From IMG/VR virus record IMGVR_UViG_3300021478_000065, positions 1 through 41,189 of that record: a stretch of DNA of 41,189 nt; one strand, given 5' to 3'. Numbering within the stretch: the first letter of the stretch is position 1; each line of letters starts with the position of its first letter. This document shows, one piece after another, positions 6,012 to 13,766 of the stretch. The DNA is from a virus. The notes beneath the pieces were generated by a model. The model was not told the origin of the DNA and made no database searches. It was given only the letters and a program-made list of their open reading frames with translations. A program made the position numbers and the translations under genes.

Positions 6012-6419
6012 ATGGCAACTGTTGAGCGCCGCAGCGCGAGCCACTACGAAGAGAGCGACGTTGTTCTCGCGACGCGCGATGCCAGCGGCGGCGATCGGGC
6101 CTCGTTTACGGTTACTGTCGGTCCTGCCGATGCGATGCGCGAGATGAAGATGGGGCCCGCTGACGACCGCCGACAGCCAAAACGTCGGCGCCGTCGCCGG
6201 CCGAGCAAAGCCAATCCAATTCATCCGGACATTCGCGAGCTTTATCGATACTACCTGGAAGGCGGCTGGTCAGCGGATGACTTCGCCGCCCATCTTGGTT
6301 TTACCAGGGTATCGATCTGGGGTTGGTTTAATAACCTTCACTATCCGGACGCAGTGACCCGCGCGCAGATCAAGGATCGGACCGGGATCATAATTCACCG
6401 CCTGAGTGGACAGCGATGA
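6012..6419 (+). CDS. HTH protein, Cro/CII-like first gene of the rightward operon
   Basis: 135 residues from ATG 6012, chosen for the AGGAGGG ribosome site six bases before it (a GTG at 5985 is in frame but has no such site). The middle is strongly basic (KRRRRRRPSK, about residues 54-63). The C-terminal part holds a helix-turn-helix: GGWSADDFAAHLGFTRVSIWGWFNN, typical of regulators that choose sites by a recognition helix after a short turn. As the first rightward gene opposite the repressor, it is probably the Cro- or CII-like partner of the switch. Overlaps the next gene as ATGA. Confidence 0.68.
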   Translation: MATVERRSASHYEESDVVLATRDASGGDRASFTVTVGPADAMREMKMGPADDRRQPKRRRRRRPSKANPIHPDIRELYRYYLEGGWSADDFAAHLGFTRVSIWGWFNNLHYPDAVTRAQIKDRTGIIIHRLSGQR

Positions 6420-6604
6420 CGCCGGCCTGTGAACGACCCTGGACTGTATCCGGTAGAGAAGTCGTCCGGCTCGGCTTGGCGAATTCTTACCAGCCGAAGC
6501 CGCGTTTCGATCTGGCACGGTGTCCGCGGTTCTGGGCCCTTCTTGCTCTAGGAGCGGCGATGTGGGCGGCCATTTTTCTTGGCGCGACGCTGGCGTTCCG
6601 ATGA
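6416..6604 (+). CDS. Small single-span membrane protein
   Basis: 62 residues. The last third is one clear transmembrane segment, FWALLALGAAMWAAIFLGATLAF, which ends at the C-terminus, so most of the protein would be cytoplasmic. No family recognised. It overlaps both neighbours (ATGA) in the rightward early operon. Early membrane peptides of this kind can act in superinfection exclusion, but nothing here proves it. Confidence 0.6.
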   Translation: MTPACERPWTVSGREVVRLGLANSYQPKPRFDLARCPRFWALLALGAAMWAAIFLGATLAFR

Positions 6605-6870
6605 CGGCCGCCGAGCGGGACCACTTACGAACGATTGTCAGCCGGCAGCGCGAGCGCGCCGAAATCCGCGAGGCGCTTGCGCTAAGCAACGCGCGCGCCA
6701 GCATAGACCGGATGCTCGGTGAAGAATTGATCGCCGCCGGCCGCGAAGTGGTGAGCGCGTGGCGAGAGCGCCGCAACCTAATCAAGACCTTTGGGCCATC
6801 GCTCATCAAGAGCCTCGACCGGCTGAACAGCGCGATTGCTAAGCTCGAAAAACTGGTCGGTAGCGGATGA
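6601..6870 (+). CDS. Small helical (coiled-coil) early protein
   Basis: 89 residues, nearly all helix and highly charged: DHLRTIVSRQRERAEIREALAL at the start and LIKSLDRLNSAIAKLEKLVG at the end, with heptad-like spacing. No catalytic or metal-binding residues. Coupled on both sides by ATGA overlaps. Function unknown. Confidence 0.65.
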   Translation: MTAAERDHLRTIVSRQRERAEIREALALSNARASIDRMLGEELIAAGREVVSAWRERRNLIKTFGPSLIKSLDRLNSAIAKLEKLVGSG

Positions 6871-7283
6871 GGCGCTTCGCTCAAGATACTGACGTTCCGG
6901 TATCGCGCTCGCGAGATCAAATTGTCGAATTGATGAAGCGGGCCGGCGCCGACGCTTTCATGTTCGGCGAGGATAAGGGGCGCGCGACTATCGGCTTCCG
7001 GCTCGGCGGGCATTATCTGCGGTTTACCGTTCCGGTGCCGAGCAGCGCATCCGCGCAACTTCAGCGCACCCGCTGGCGCGCGCTATGGCTGACGGTGAAG
7101 GCTCGGCTAGAAGCCGTCGGCATCGGATTGACGACCATAGAGGAAGCGTTCCTCGCCGAGACGCTGTTGCCCGATAGCCGGACAGTGGCGGAAGTCATGC
7201 GCCCCCAAATCGAGGACGCCTATCGCTCGGGCAGGATGCCGCCGTTGCTGCCGTACTATGGAAAGGACGCGGAGGCCAAATGA
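6867..7283 (+). CDS. Unknown early protein next to the exonuclease
   Basis: 138 residues. It shows an alpha-beta start (RSRDQIVELMKRAGADAFMFGED), a strand pair (ATIGFRLGGHYLRFTVPVP), a basic helix (QRTRWRALWLTVKARLEAV) and an end GRMPPLLPYYGK. The pattern recurs in phage early operons beside recombination genes, but I cannot name a function. Its constant coupling by ATGA to the exonuclease suggests the two work together, for instance as a DNA-binding accessory protein. Confidence 0.7.
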   Translation: MRRFAQDTDVPVSRSRDQIVELMKRAGADAFMFGEDKGRATIGFRLGGHYLRFTVPVPSSASAQLQRTRWRALWLTVKARLEAVGIGLTTIEEAFLAETLLPDSRTVAEVMRPQIEDAYRSGRMPPLLPYYGKDAEAK

Positions 7284-8200
7284 CCTTGCTCGCCACCCCT
7301 ACTCGCAACCCGAGACAACTTTTGGTGAGTTCTCGCACGGGGTGCGAAGCTGAACCAACGGTAATTCGCGTGTCGTCGCTGGCCGGCTACACCGACTGCC
7401 CGAGGCGCGGCGCCGCCCGGTTGTTCTGGCGGGAAATCAAAACCGCCGGGTTCGATCTGCGCTATGTGCCGCGGGCGATCGGCGCGCTCGTTGGCACGGC
7501 GGTACACCACGGCATCGCCTATGTCCTCGGCGAAAAAGCAAAAACCGGAAAGTTGCCGTTCCGCACGGTGGCGATCGAGGCCAGCCGTGAGGCCCTGGCC
7601 GACGGCGTCGACGGCGTTGAGGTGCAATACGACGCGCCCGCTGGCGCGACGCACACGATGGCCGACGCGGTCACCCAAACGATCCGGATGACTGGCGTCT
7701 ACATGGACAACGTGGCGCCGAGCCTTAACCCGGTGCTGATCGAGGAACGGCTAGAGGCCGAGGTCGAGCAAGGCTTGGTGTTGACCGGGCATCCCGACCT
7801 TGTGGCGCGTGAGCCGGGGAGCGTTCGTGACCTAAAGACCGGGACTCGGATGCCGGCGTCATTCGCACCGCAGCTCGGTGGCTACAGTCTGCTCGCGCGT
7901 TCGCACGGTCACAAGATCGAGCGCGCCTCGATTGACTTTGTAAAGCGCGTCAATCCGACGAAACCGCAGCCGCCGCCGGTGGCGAATGAAGCTGTGATTG
8001 CTCACGCCGAAGCGGCAGCGTCGAGCATCCTGCGCCAAATGGCATTTGACCTCGACACGTTCCGCCACGGTGACGAAGCGCGGCGAATTCGGCCGGGTGA
8101 CCCGTGGAGCTTCAGCGCGAATCCTTCATCGATGCTCTGCTCGGCGAAATGGTGTAGCGCGTGGGGAACTGAGTTTTGTCACGAAGGGAAGAAAGGATAG
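7280..8200 (+). CDS. PD-(D/E)XK exonuclease, Cas4/AddB-like, probable iron-sulphur protein
   Basis: 306 residues. The RecB-type nuclease core is clear: H76/H77 in GTAVHHG, D173 in TGHPDLVAR, D184-L-K186 in VRDLKTG, and Q198 in APQLGGYSLL, in the order expected of the Cas4/RecB exonuclease family. One cysteine lies before the core (C40 in YTDCPRRG) and three at the end (C287, C292, C300, in LCSAKWCSAWGTEFC), the layout that holds a 4Fe-4S cluster in Cas4 and AddB, although the C-X4-C-X7-C spacing differs from the usual one. It probably resects DNA ends to give single strands for the annealing protein encoded 1.5 kb downstream. Confidence 0.82.
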   Translation: MTLLATPTRNPRQLLVSSRTGCEAEPTVIRVSSLAGYTDCPRRGAARLFWREIKTAGFDLRYVPRAIGALVGTAVHHGIAYVLGEKAKTGKLPFRTVAIEASREALADGVDGVEVQYDAPAGATHTMADAVTQTIRMTGVYMDNVAPSLNPVLIEERLEAEVEQGLVLTGHPDLVAREPGSVRDLKTGTRMPASFAPQLGGYSLLARSHGHKIERASIDFVKRVNPTKPQPPPVANEAVIAHAEAAASSILRQMAFDLDTFRHGDEARRIRPGDPWSFSANPSSMLCSAKWCSAWGTEFCHEGKKG

Positions 8201-8206
8201 GTTGCG

Positions 8207-8782
8207 ATGCTTGGAACCAACACCACCACGCCATCGCGGAGAGGGCGCCCGCGCATCAATTTGGAGTCGGCCCGCGATTTTGTGAAGCGGTTACAAGCCG
8301 GCTTTCCAACGGAAACGCCGGAGCAAATAGCAGAGCGGTACGTGTCACACGTCCGCGAAGTGAACGTGTTTGACGACGCGCAACAGGAAATTTATTGCCT
8401 TGACCCGTTGCGGGAATGGATTTTAGCCACCATCGGGGCGAAGTCCCCGACATCAAAGCCCAAGCTGTCACCAGAAGCGGCCGAGCGACGCCTAGCGGCG
8501 CGTGCCAAGGTGTTAAAGACGGTGGGCGAGCGCGTAGAAGAACGGATCGAAAAACTCGCCGAAATCCGGCTGCTTGAATACGCGACGACCTACGGAAAGC
8601 CGCTCGGCCGTTGCACCGGGGCCGAGTGTCGGCGCCTCGGGCGGCATTACGGCGCGTTCTTCACCGAAATTGGCAAACGACTAAAGCCGAGCGAGCATGT
8701 CGAGGAACACATGAGCGAACTCGAATTGCAAGCGATTGCACGGGTTCATTACCTTGTCGGCCCCGACGCCGGGAAACGATGA
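8207..8782 (+). CDS. Unknown early protein with a GRP (AT-hook-like) start
   Basis: 191 residues. The N-terminus SRRGRPRIN is an AT-hook core. After that come helical segments (NLESARDFVKRLQAGFP; a long charged coiled region RLAARAKVLKTVGERVEERIEKLAEIRLLEYA) and a CTGAECRRLGRHYGAFFTEIGKRL segment. No enzyme motif is visible. Lying between the exonuclease and the annealing protein, it may belong to the recombination or replication group. Its own start has no overlap but lies six bases after the exonuclease stop. Confidence 0.65.
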   Translation: MLGTNTTTPSRRGRPRINLESARDFVKRLQAGFPTETPEQIAERYVSHVREVNVFDDAQQEIYCLDPLREWILATIGAKSPTSKPKLSPEAAERRLAARAKVLKTVGERVEERIEKLAEIRLLEYATTYGKPLGRCTGAECRRLGRHYGAFFTEIGKRLKPSEHVEEHMSELELQAIARVHYLVGPDAGKR

Positions 8783-9642
8783 GCAGTCTCGCCGAAATTT
8801 GCGCCGAAGCGGGAGCGCGAGCGCTCGCTCGCCAGGGCGCTCGCCTCGCCGCTGAGACACCGGAGCAGCGGGAGGCGCGTCTTGCCTATTCGCGCGAATA
8901 CGCGCGAACCCATTACTCGTATGTAAAAAAAGGGCGGCCCGTACTGACGCGCGAGGAGAAGCTCGCACGAAAGCGGGCTTATTATGCCGCGAACAGTGAG
9001 CGAATTAGCCAGGCCATGAGCCGCGCCGAACGCGACCGGGCTAACGCCCGAAAGCGCGCCCGCCGAGCGGCGAATCCCGAATTGGTGCGCTCAATTGATA
9101 ACGCTTACGTCGCGGCTAACCGCGAGCGGGTTCGTGCCAGAATGCGCGCATGGCGCGACGCACACCCATATCAATATAAAGGGCCTGCTATTGCTCACAT
9201 TTTGGCATGGCACGCCGACCGGAGGGCTTCGGTGGCCGCGCACCGCGAAGCCGTGGAAGCCGAGCGTCGGGCATGGGAAGCCGCCAATTCCGAGCGCGTC
9301 GAGGAATTGCGCCGGACCCGACAACGCGACCTCATTCGGCAATGGGCGTTAGAGCATCCCGAGAAGACAATGGAATATGTCGCAAAAAGGAAGCGGTATC
9401 TCGCCGATCACCCGGAATTAAGGGCAGAACTAAGGCGGCGACAAAAACAGCGTCTTAAAGAACAGCGCCCCGAAACCTACCGGGCGCGACGCCGGGAATA
9501 TAAGGCGCTCCTCCGCGTGCGCCAAAAGGCGGCGAAGGACTTTCTGCAATCGCTCGGCGTCGAGGTACGCAACGGCGCGTTCGCGCTCGCCTATCTTCGC
9601 GAGGCCGGTTTTCTGGCCGGGGAGGCCGGCGGTAATGGCTAG
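8779..9642 (+). CDS. Highly basic, repetitive helical protein
   Basis: 287 residues from the ATG at 8779, which overlaps the previous stop as ATGA. The protein is built from degenerate helical repeats of about 20 residues with a pattern like R.YYAANSERI, R.RARRAANPELV, AYVAANRERVRARMRAWRDAHP, RRAWEAANSERVEELRR, RYLADHPELRAELRRR. Arginine and alanine dominate, so the protein should be a long, positively charged helical rod. The (A)(N/H)(S/P/R)E(R/L) spacing is seen in phage proteins linked with HNH or structural DNA binding, but there is no nuclease core here. A nucleic-acid-binding role is inferred from charge. Confidence 0.65.
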   Translation: MSSLAEICAEAGARALARQGARLAAETPEQREARLAYSREYARTHYSYVKKGRPVLTREEKLARKRAYYAANSERISQAMSRAERDRANARKRARRAANPELVRSIDNAYVAANRERVRARMRAWRDAHPYQYKGPAIAHILAWHADRRASVAAHREAVEAERRAWEAANSERVEELRRTRQRDLIRQWALEHPEKTMEYVAKRKRYLADHPELRAELRRRQKQRLKEQRPETYRARRREYKALLRVRQKAAKDFLQSLGVEVRNGAFALAYLREAGFLAGEAGGNG

Positions 9643-9703
9643 GCTGCGCTATGCCGGCTTTATTTGGACGCCGCAGTATCGCGGCAGGGAGCGAGGAATC
9701 AAA

Positions 9704-10702
9704 ATGGCAGCAACCGCAGAAGTAACCCGGCCGGCACTCGCGGAGCCGCGCAGTGTCGACAATCCTTTTACCGCCGGTGAAATCGTCGCCAACACCGGCG
9801 CCGGCAACGGCGGGCTAGTGTCAGTCGAGAGCCAGCGCGCCATCGCCGAGGTCCAGGCCCGGATGATGATTGCGCGCGCCAATCCGCGCGATGCGATCCG
9901 CGCTATGGAGCGGATTTTGAACGATTGCACGCGCCCGACGCTGGCAACGTCCGCGGTCTATCAGTACGCGCGCGGCGGGACCGACATTCGCGGGCCATCG
10001 ATCCGGCTTGCCGAGGCGATCGCGCAGCGATGGGGCAACCTCGCGTCCGGCATCAAGGAAATCGCGCGGCACGGTGAATATTCCGAGTGCGTCGCTTATG
10101 CGTGGGATCTGGAAACCGGCTATTACGATGAGCGGCAATTCCAAGTTCGGCACTGGCGCGATACCCGGCAGGGCGGATACCGGCTCACCGACGAACGCGA
10201 TATTTACGAACTGATCGCCAACATGGGACAACGCCGCAAGCGCGCCGTCCTACTGACGGTTATTCCGGGCGACGTGACCGAAGCTGCGCTGCAAGCTTGT
10301 GAAAAGACGATGACGGCGAAAGCCGACACAAGCCCGGACGGTGTCAAGCGGCTGCTCGATGCGTTCGCCGAGTTCGGCATTACACAGCCGCAAATCGAGG
10401 CGCGGATTCAGCGCCGGCTCGATGCGGTTCGGCCCGCCCAAATCGTCATGCTCGGCAAAATCTACAACAGCCTCCGGGACGGCATGAGCGATGCCGCCGA
10501 TTGGTTCGATGCGGTTGTCACCAGTACCGAGGGCGAGAGCGAGGAAACGTCCACGCAACCGGAGCCGCCGCGTCGCGGCCGGGGCCGTCCGCCTCGGCAA
10601 CAAAAGGCGAGCGGCGAGCCGCCGCCCGAAGATCCTGAGCCAGGTAACGAAGCCGGTGAGCCGCCAGCGTCGGACCGACCCGCTTTTGTCTTCGAGGCGT
10701 AG
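9704..10702 (+). CDS. Candidate single-strand annealing recombination protein
   Basis: 332 residues from the ATG at 9704, which has GAGGA eight bases upstream; an in-frame ATG at 9635 would add 23 residues and overlap the previous gene. The core (about residues 40-215) has AIRAMERILNDCTRPTLATSAVYQYARGGTDIRGPSIRLAEAIAQRWGN, then strands YSECVAYAWDLETGYYDERQFQVRHWRD and a helix MGQRRKRAVLLTVIPGDVTEAALQACEKTM. The size, the beta-hairpin sheet and the place next to a RecB-type exonuclease fit a RecT/Red-beta-type annealase, but I cannot confirm the family. The acidic, proline-rich tail begins with RRGRGRPPRQQ, an AT-hook-like motif. Confidence 0.6.
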   Translation: MAATAEVTRPALAEPRSVDNPFTAGEIVANTGAGNGGLVSVESQRAIAEVQARMMIARANPRDAIRAMERILNDCTRPTLATSAVYQYARGGTDIRGPSIRLAEAIAQRWGNLASGIKEIARHGEYSECVAYAWDLETGYYDERQFQVRHWRDTRQGGYRLTDERDIYELIANMGQRRKRAVLLTVIPGDVTEAALQACEKTMTAKADTSPDGVKRLLDAFAEFGITQPQIEARIQRRLDAVRPAQIVMLGKIYNSLRDGMSDAADWFDAVVTSTEGESEETSTQPEPPRRGRGRPPRQQKASGEPPPEDPEPGNEAGEPPASDRPAFVFEA

Positions 10703-10714
10703 GGACGCCGAGCG

Positions 10715-10906
10715 ATGAACGATTTATTCCCACCGACGCTTGATGAGCAAATCGCTTGTGTGGACCGCGAAATCAAATTGCGGCAGCGCGTCTATCCGCG
10801 CCGGATCGCCGATCGCCGGATGACGCAAGCGCTCGCCGCTCGGCAGATTGCGCTTATGGAAGCCGTCGCCGACTCGCTTCGGTGGATGAAGGATCATTGC
10901 CGATGA
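10715..10906 (+). CDS. Small helical early protein, unknown function
   Basis: 63 residues: NDLFPPTLDEQIACVDREIKLRQRVYPRRIADRRMTQALAARQIALMEAVADSLRWM. Predicted to be two long helices; the RVYPRRIADRRM linker is basic. Similar short proteins accompany recombination genes in phages of alphaproteobacteria. The ATG follows the previous stop by 12 bases and overlaps the next start as ATGA. Confidence 0.7.
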   Translation: MNDLFPPTLDEQIACVDREIKLRQRVYPRRIADRRMTQALAARQIALMEAVADSLRWMKDHCR

Positions 10907-11181
10907 AAAGCAAAAGCAAGGTGGAAGTCGGACGCCTCGCGTTCCGCGTCGAGGGCGAATTTTGGAACGCCTATGCCACCCCGGGCAGGAACAGCATGGA
11001 AGGCGCGGTGCAACTCGGTTCGATTCGGATGAACCTCGCGCGGGATTCTTTGGTCAAAGAATCCTTCATGGCGACGATGCAAATGGCGGTTTCGGTGGTC
11101 GTCCGCGATGCGACCGGGACCGATCCGACATGGGGAGCGCTGAAAACGGCGCCCGAGCGCGAACGCTCCGGGCGGGCGTGA
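10903..11181 (+). CDS. Small early protein, unknown function
   Basis: 92 residues. A beta-rich start (VEVGRLAFRVEGEFWNAYATPG) is followed by a helix (GAVQLGSIRMNLARDSLVKESFMATMQMAVSVVVRDATG) and a charged end. No motif is recognised. Start overlaps the preceding stop as ATGA. The pattern of a short alpha-beta protein in this operon position is common in phages but without an assigned role. Confidence 0.65.
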   Translation: MKSKSKVEVGRLAFRVEGEFWNAYATPGRNSMEGAVQLGSIRMNLARDSLVKESFMATMQMAVSVVVRDATGTDPTWGALKTAPERERSGRA

Positions 11182-11197
11182 ATGATGAGGAAGCCGG

Positions 11198-11248
11198 ATG
11201 GAAGCGATTACTAACGGATCGGGACACATTCTTGAGGGCGCCGCATGA
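11198..11248 (+). CDS. 16-residue micro-gene coupled to the next gene
   Basis: MEAITNGSGHILEGAA. It starts seven bases after GAGG and its stop overlaps the next start as ATGA, the operon's standard junction. The ribosome-site sequence ATGAGGAAGCCGGA is repeated before the ATPase gene at 12070. It may be a translated leader that couples the next gene. Confidence 0.4.
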   Translation: MEAITNGSGHILEGAA

Positions 11249-11433
11249 CCGGAGAATTCTGCCCGTTCTTTGCCGCAGAAGACAGGCGCGGCACTTACGC
11301 CGTTACCGACGGCTTCTACAACCAGATTGACAACATCCCGACGCTGACGGCCGCCGAGACGATCGCGGGCGCGATGAACAGGGCGTGGGAGCGCGGGCAT
11401 GCGAGCGCTCAAAAGCTGGGATTACGCGAATGA
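11245..11433 (+). CDS. Small early protein, unknown function
   Basis: 62 residues. FCPFFAAEDRRGTYAVTDGFYNQIDNIPTLTAAETIAGAMNRAWERGHASAQ: a strand start and an amphipathic helix at the end. There is no catalytic motif. Coupled to neighbours by ATGA overlaps on both sides. Family not recognised. Confidence 0.6.
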   Translation: MTGEFCPFFAAEDRRGTYAVTDGFYNQIDNIPTLTAAETIAGAMNRAWERGHASAQKLGLRE

Positions 11434-11600
11434 CTGAACGCCCGGATTGGGATGATCAATTCGCCGAGAGCGAGGAGGAGAGAGCCGAGCGGTGGCGTCG
11501 AATTAAAGCGCGCCGGAAGCTGCTGCGCTATTGCGCGTATTGCGATGCCAATACGACCGATCTGCCGACATGTCCGAACTGCGGGCACCAAATGCGATGA
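11430..11600 (+). CDS. Small zinc-ribbon protein
   Basis: 56 residues. An acidic start (DDQFAESEEERAERW) and basic helix (RRIKARRKLLR) lead into a zinc ribbon at the end, CAYCDANTTDLPTCPNCGHQMR, with two C-X2-C pairs. Such a protein probably binds nucleic acid or another protein. Overlaps both neighbours as ATGA. Confidence 0.68.
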   Translation: MTERPDWDDQFAESEEERAERWRRIKARRKLLRYCAYCDANTTDLPTCPNCGHQMR

Positions 11601-12028
11601 CCAACGAATCTTGGCCCGACCCAACGCCCGAGATGCTTGAGACGCCAGAGTTCGAGGCGGTGTGGCAGGCAATCCGGACCTGGGATATCGCCGTGCCAGA
11701 GGCTTATTACGGCTACTGCGGCGCAACCGGCAACCATGTCCGCGCCATTCTCGACGCGCTCGGCCCATCTACGAACCTGGGATTTCTCGGGTGGCACGAC
11801 GCGGCCGGTGAATGGCATAGCGGCGAGACAGGCCCGGGAGAGGATGTAGCGGGCGCGAACAGGGTTAGATTTGAGGCTGCGGTCGTCGCGCTTGTGGCTG
11901 AGTTCATAGGCTCTCTGACTGGACTGCGACCACCGCTAGAGCGCGCGCTATTCCCGCCTGATCAAGAACCCGCGCTGAACCGTCTCTGCGATGGGCTTAT
12001 TCAACTCGTTCGCGAGTGCGGACCCTGA
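11597..12028 (+). CDS. Unknown protein carrying the duplicated domain (copy 2)
   Basis: 143 residues. The first 62 or so (MTNESWPDPTPEMLETPEFEAVWQAIRTWDI to about GPSTNLGF) are unique to this copy and begin with a helix-turn-helix-like stretch. From LGWHDAAGEWHSGE to the end it matches the short protein at 2410-2694, a 244-base inverted duplication. So the same domain is used alone in the leftward operon and fused to a new N-terminus here. Function unknown. Confidence 0.75.
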   Translation: MTNESWPDPTPEMLETPEFEAVWQAIRTWDIAVPEAYYGYCGATGNHVRAILDALGPSTNLGFLGWHDAAGEWHSGETGPGEDVAGANRVRFEAAVVALVAEFIGSLTGLRPPLERALFPPDQEPALNRLCDGLIQLVRECGP

Positions 12029-12029
12029 C
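11786..12029 (+). repeat. Inverted dispersed duplication, copy 2
   Basis: Matches 2409-2652 on the other strand, 223 of 244 bases by hand count, without gaps. It ends just after the stop codon of the host gene and starts abruptly at CTCGGGTGGCA, where similarity to copy 1 begins. Confidence 0.9.
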
Positions 12030-12069
12030 CTATTGGCCTTCGGTAATCAACTGAGATGAGGAAGCCGGA

Positions 12070-13752
12070 ATGATTACCGTCAACGTCACCAATTTCCGCG
12101 GTTGTGCGACGGCTCGGCTTGAGTGCGCGCCCATTGCACTTTTGGGCGGTTTGAACGCCGCGGGCAAAAGCTCGATTGCCCAAGCGGTCGGAGCCGCTTT
12201 GTCCGGCGCGACGCTGCCGATTAGCGGGATGCGCGCCAACGCGGCCGGCGCCCTTGTTCGTTCCGGCGCCGCGGCGGCCAGCGTCGAGGTATCGACCGAG
12301 AACGGGTCCGCTATGGTCGAATGGCCGAGCGCCCGGAAGACGACCGGCGGCAGGGCGCCCGAGGCGAGCGTGTACGCGGTCGGGATCGAATCCGTCGCGT
12401 TGATGCCGGCGAAGGATCGGCTGCGGATTCTTTCCGAATACCTCCACGCCGAACCGACCGCGGACGACCTCGCGCAAGCGATGGCCGACGCCGGCTTGCC
12501 GGCCTCCGGGGAGGCGTTCGATCGGTTATGGGGACTGACAGAGGCGCAGGGATGGGACGGCGCCGTAGCGTTCCGGCGCGAGCGCGGCGCGCAGATGAAA
12601 GGTCAATGGCGGCAAATCACCGGCGCCAATTACGGGAGCCGCATCGCGGCAAGCTGGCGGCCCGACCTCGCGGAACTCCGCGAACCCGAGCTAGTCGAGG
12701 AAGCCGCCACGGCGAAGCGCGAGCGCGACAACGCGCTAACCGCCGAGGCCGTGTCCGACGCCGAGCGGCAACGCCTCGAAAGCGAGGCCGACTTGCTCGA
12801 AGCCCGCCGGGACGCGCTAGGGCGGGCGCAGGAACGGGTGAAGGAATACGAGGCCGCTTATCAGCAAGCGCAGGAAGCGCGCGCTGCGCTGCCGCCGGCT
12901 GACCGGCAAGAGGGCTTTCCCTGTCCGCACTGCGGCGCGCTGATTGTCGCCGTGAAGGTGTCGCTCGCTGAAACCCGCTATGAACAGGCCCCGGTTGTCA
13001 AATCCGATGATGCGGAGCTACGGCGGCGCCGGATGGCAATCGCGGAAGCCGAGGGCAAGCTGAGTCACGCGAGCGCCGAGCTACAGCAAGCCAGGAGGGA
13101 CGTTGCCTCGGCCGAGGCTTCAATCCGGGACTCGCTCGCCGCACAAGCAAAGCTCGACGCTTGGCCGCGGGCGAGGGAGTCGGGCGCCGCCGATCGCGCG
13201 GCGGCCGAGGCCCGCCTTGCCCGCGCCGAAAAGCGCCTCGACGAATACCGCGCCAAGGCCGAGGCCGACCGGCTCCACGCGCTCATCGAGGGCAACGAGA
13301 TCGTCATTGCCCTACTGGCCGGCGATGGCTTGCGCGCGAAGAAACTTGCCAGCCGGCTTGCGGTGTTCAACGCCGCGCTCGCCGAGCATTGCGCCTTGGC
13401 TCGATGGCCGACCGTTCGGCTCGATGACGACGGCGGCATGTCATGCGGCGATCGTCCCTATGCGTTGCTGTCGAGTTCCGAGCAATACCGGGTGCGGGCC
13501 GTTCTTGCGGTCGAAATGGCGCGGCTCGACGGCTCGGCAATGGTCGTCCTCGATGGCGCCGACATTCTCGACGCCCCGAGCCGCGGCGGGCTTCTATCCC
13601 TGCTCGCCAGCGTCGCGCTTCCGGCGTTGGTATGCACCACGGTTGCCCGCCCCGATCAGTTGCCGGACCTCGAAGCCGCCGGCGCCGGCCGTTCGTACTG
13701 GCTCGCCGCTGGCGTGGTGTCGCCGATCCCGAGCAAGCGCGCCGCGGATTAG
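12070..13752 (+). CDS. Rad50/SbcC-like SMC-family ATPase
   Basis: 560 residues. Walker A is at residues 27-35 (GLNAAGKSS). Two alanine- and glutamate-rich coiled-coil arms (about 205-275 and 315-405) flank a zinc-hook-like CPHCGA (C285, C288). The signature motif is SSSEQYRVRAVLAVEMARLDG (468-488) and Walker B is AMVVLDGADILD (490-501). That is the full SMC/Rad50 order in a shortened form. The residue after the Walker B aspartate, D495, is G496 where a catalytic glutamate is usual. It may tether or process DNA ends with the exonuclease and annealase. Start ATG 12070 has GAGG ahead of it. Confidence 0.82.
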   Translation: MITVNVTNFRGCATARLECAPIALLGGLNAAGKSSIAQAVGAALSGATLPISGMRANAAGALVRSGAAAASVEVSTENGSAMVEWPSARKTTGGRAPEASVYAVGIESVALMPAKDRLRILSEYLHAEPTADDLAQAMADAGLPASGEAFDRLWGLTEAQGWDGAVAFRRERGAQMKGQWRQITGANYGSRIAASWRPDLAELREPELVEEAATAKRERDNALTAEAVSDAERQRLESEADLLEARRDALGRAQERVKEYEAAYQQAQEARAALPPADRQEGFPCPHCGALIVAVKVSLAETRYEQAPVVKSDDAELRRRRMAIAEAEGKLSHASAELQQARRDVASAEASIRDSLAAQAKLDAWPRARESGAADRAAAEARLARAEKRLDEYRAKAEADRLHALIEGNEIVIALLAGDGLRAKKLASRLAVFNAALAEHCALARWPTVRLDDDGGMSCGDRPYALLSSSEQYRVRAVLAVEMARLDGSAMVVLDGADILDAPSRGGLLSLLASVALPALVCTTVARPDQLPDLEAAGAGRSYWLAAGVVSPIPSKRAAD

Positions 13753-13766
13753 CGAGAAGAACCGCG

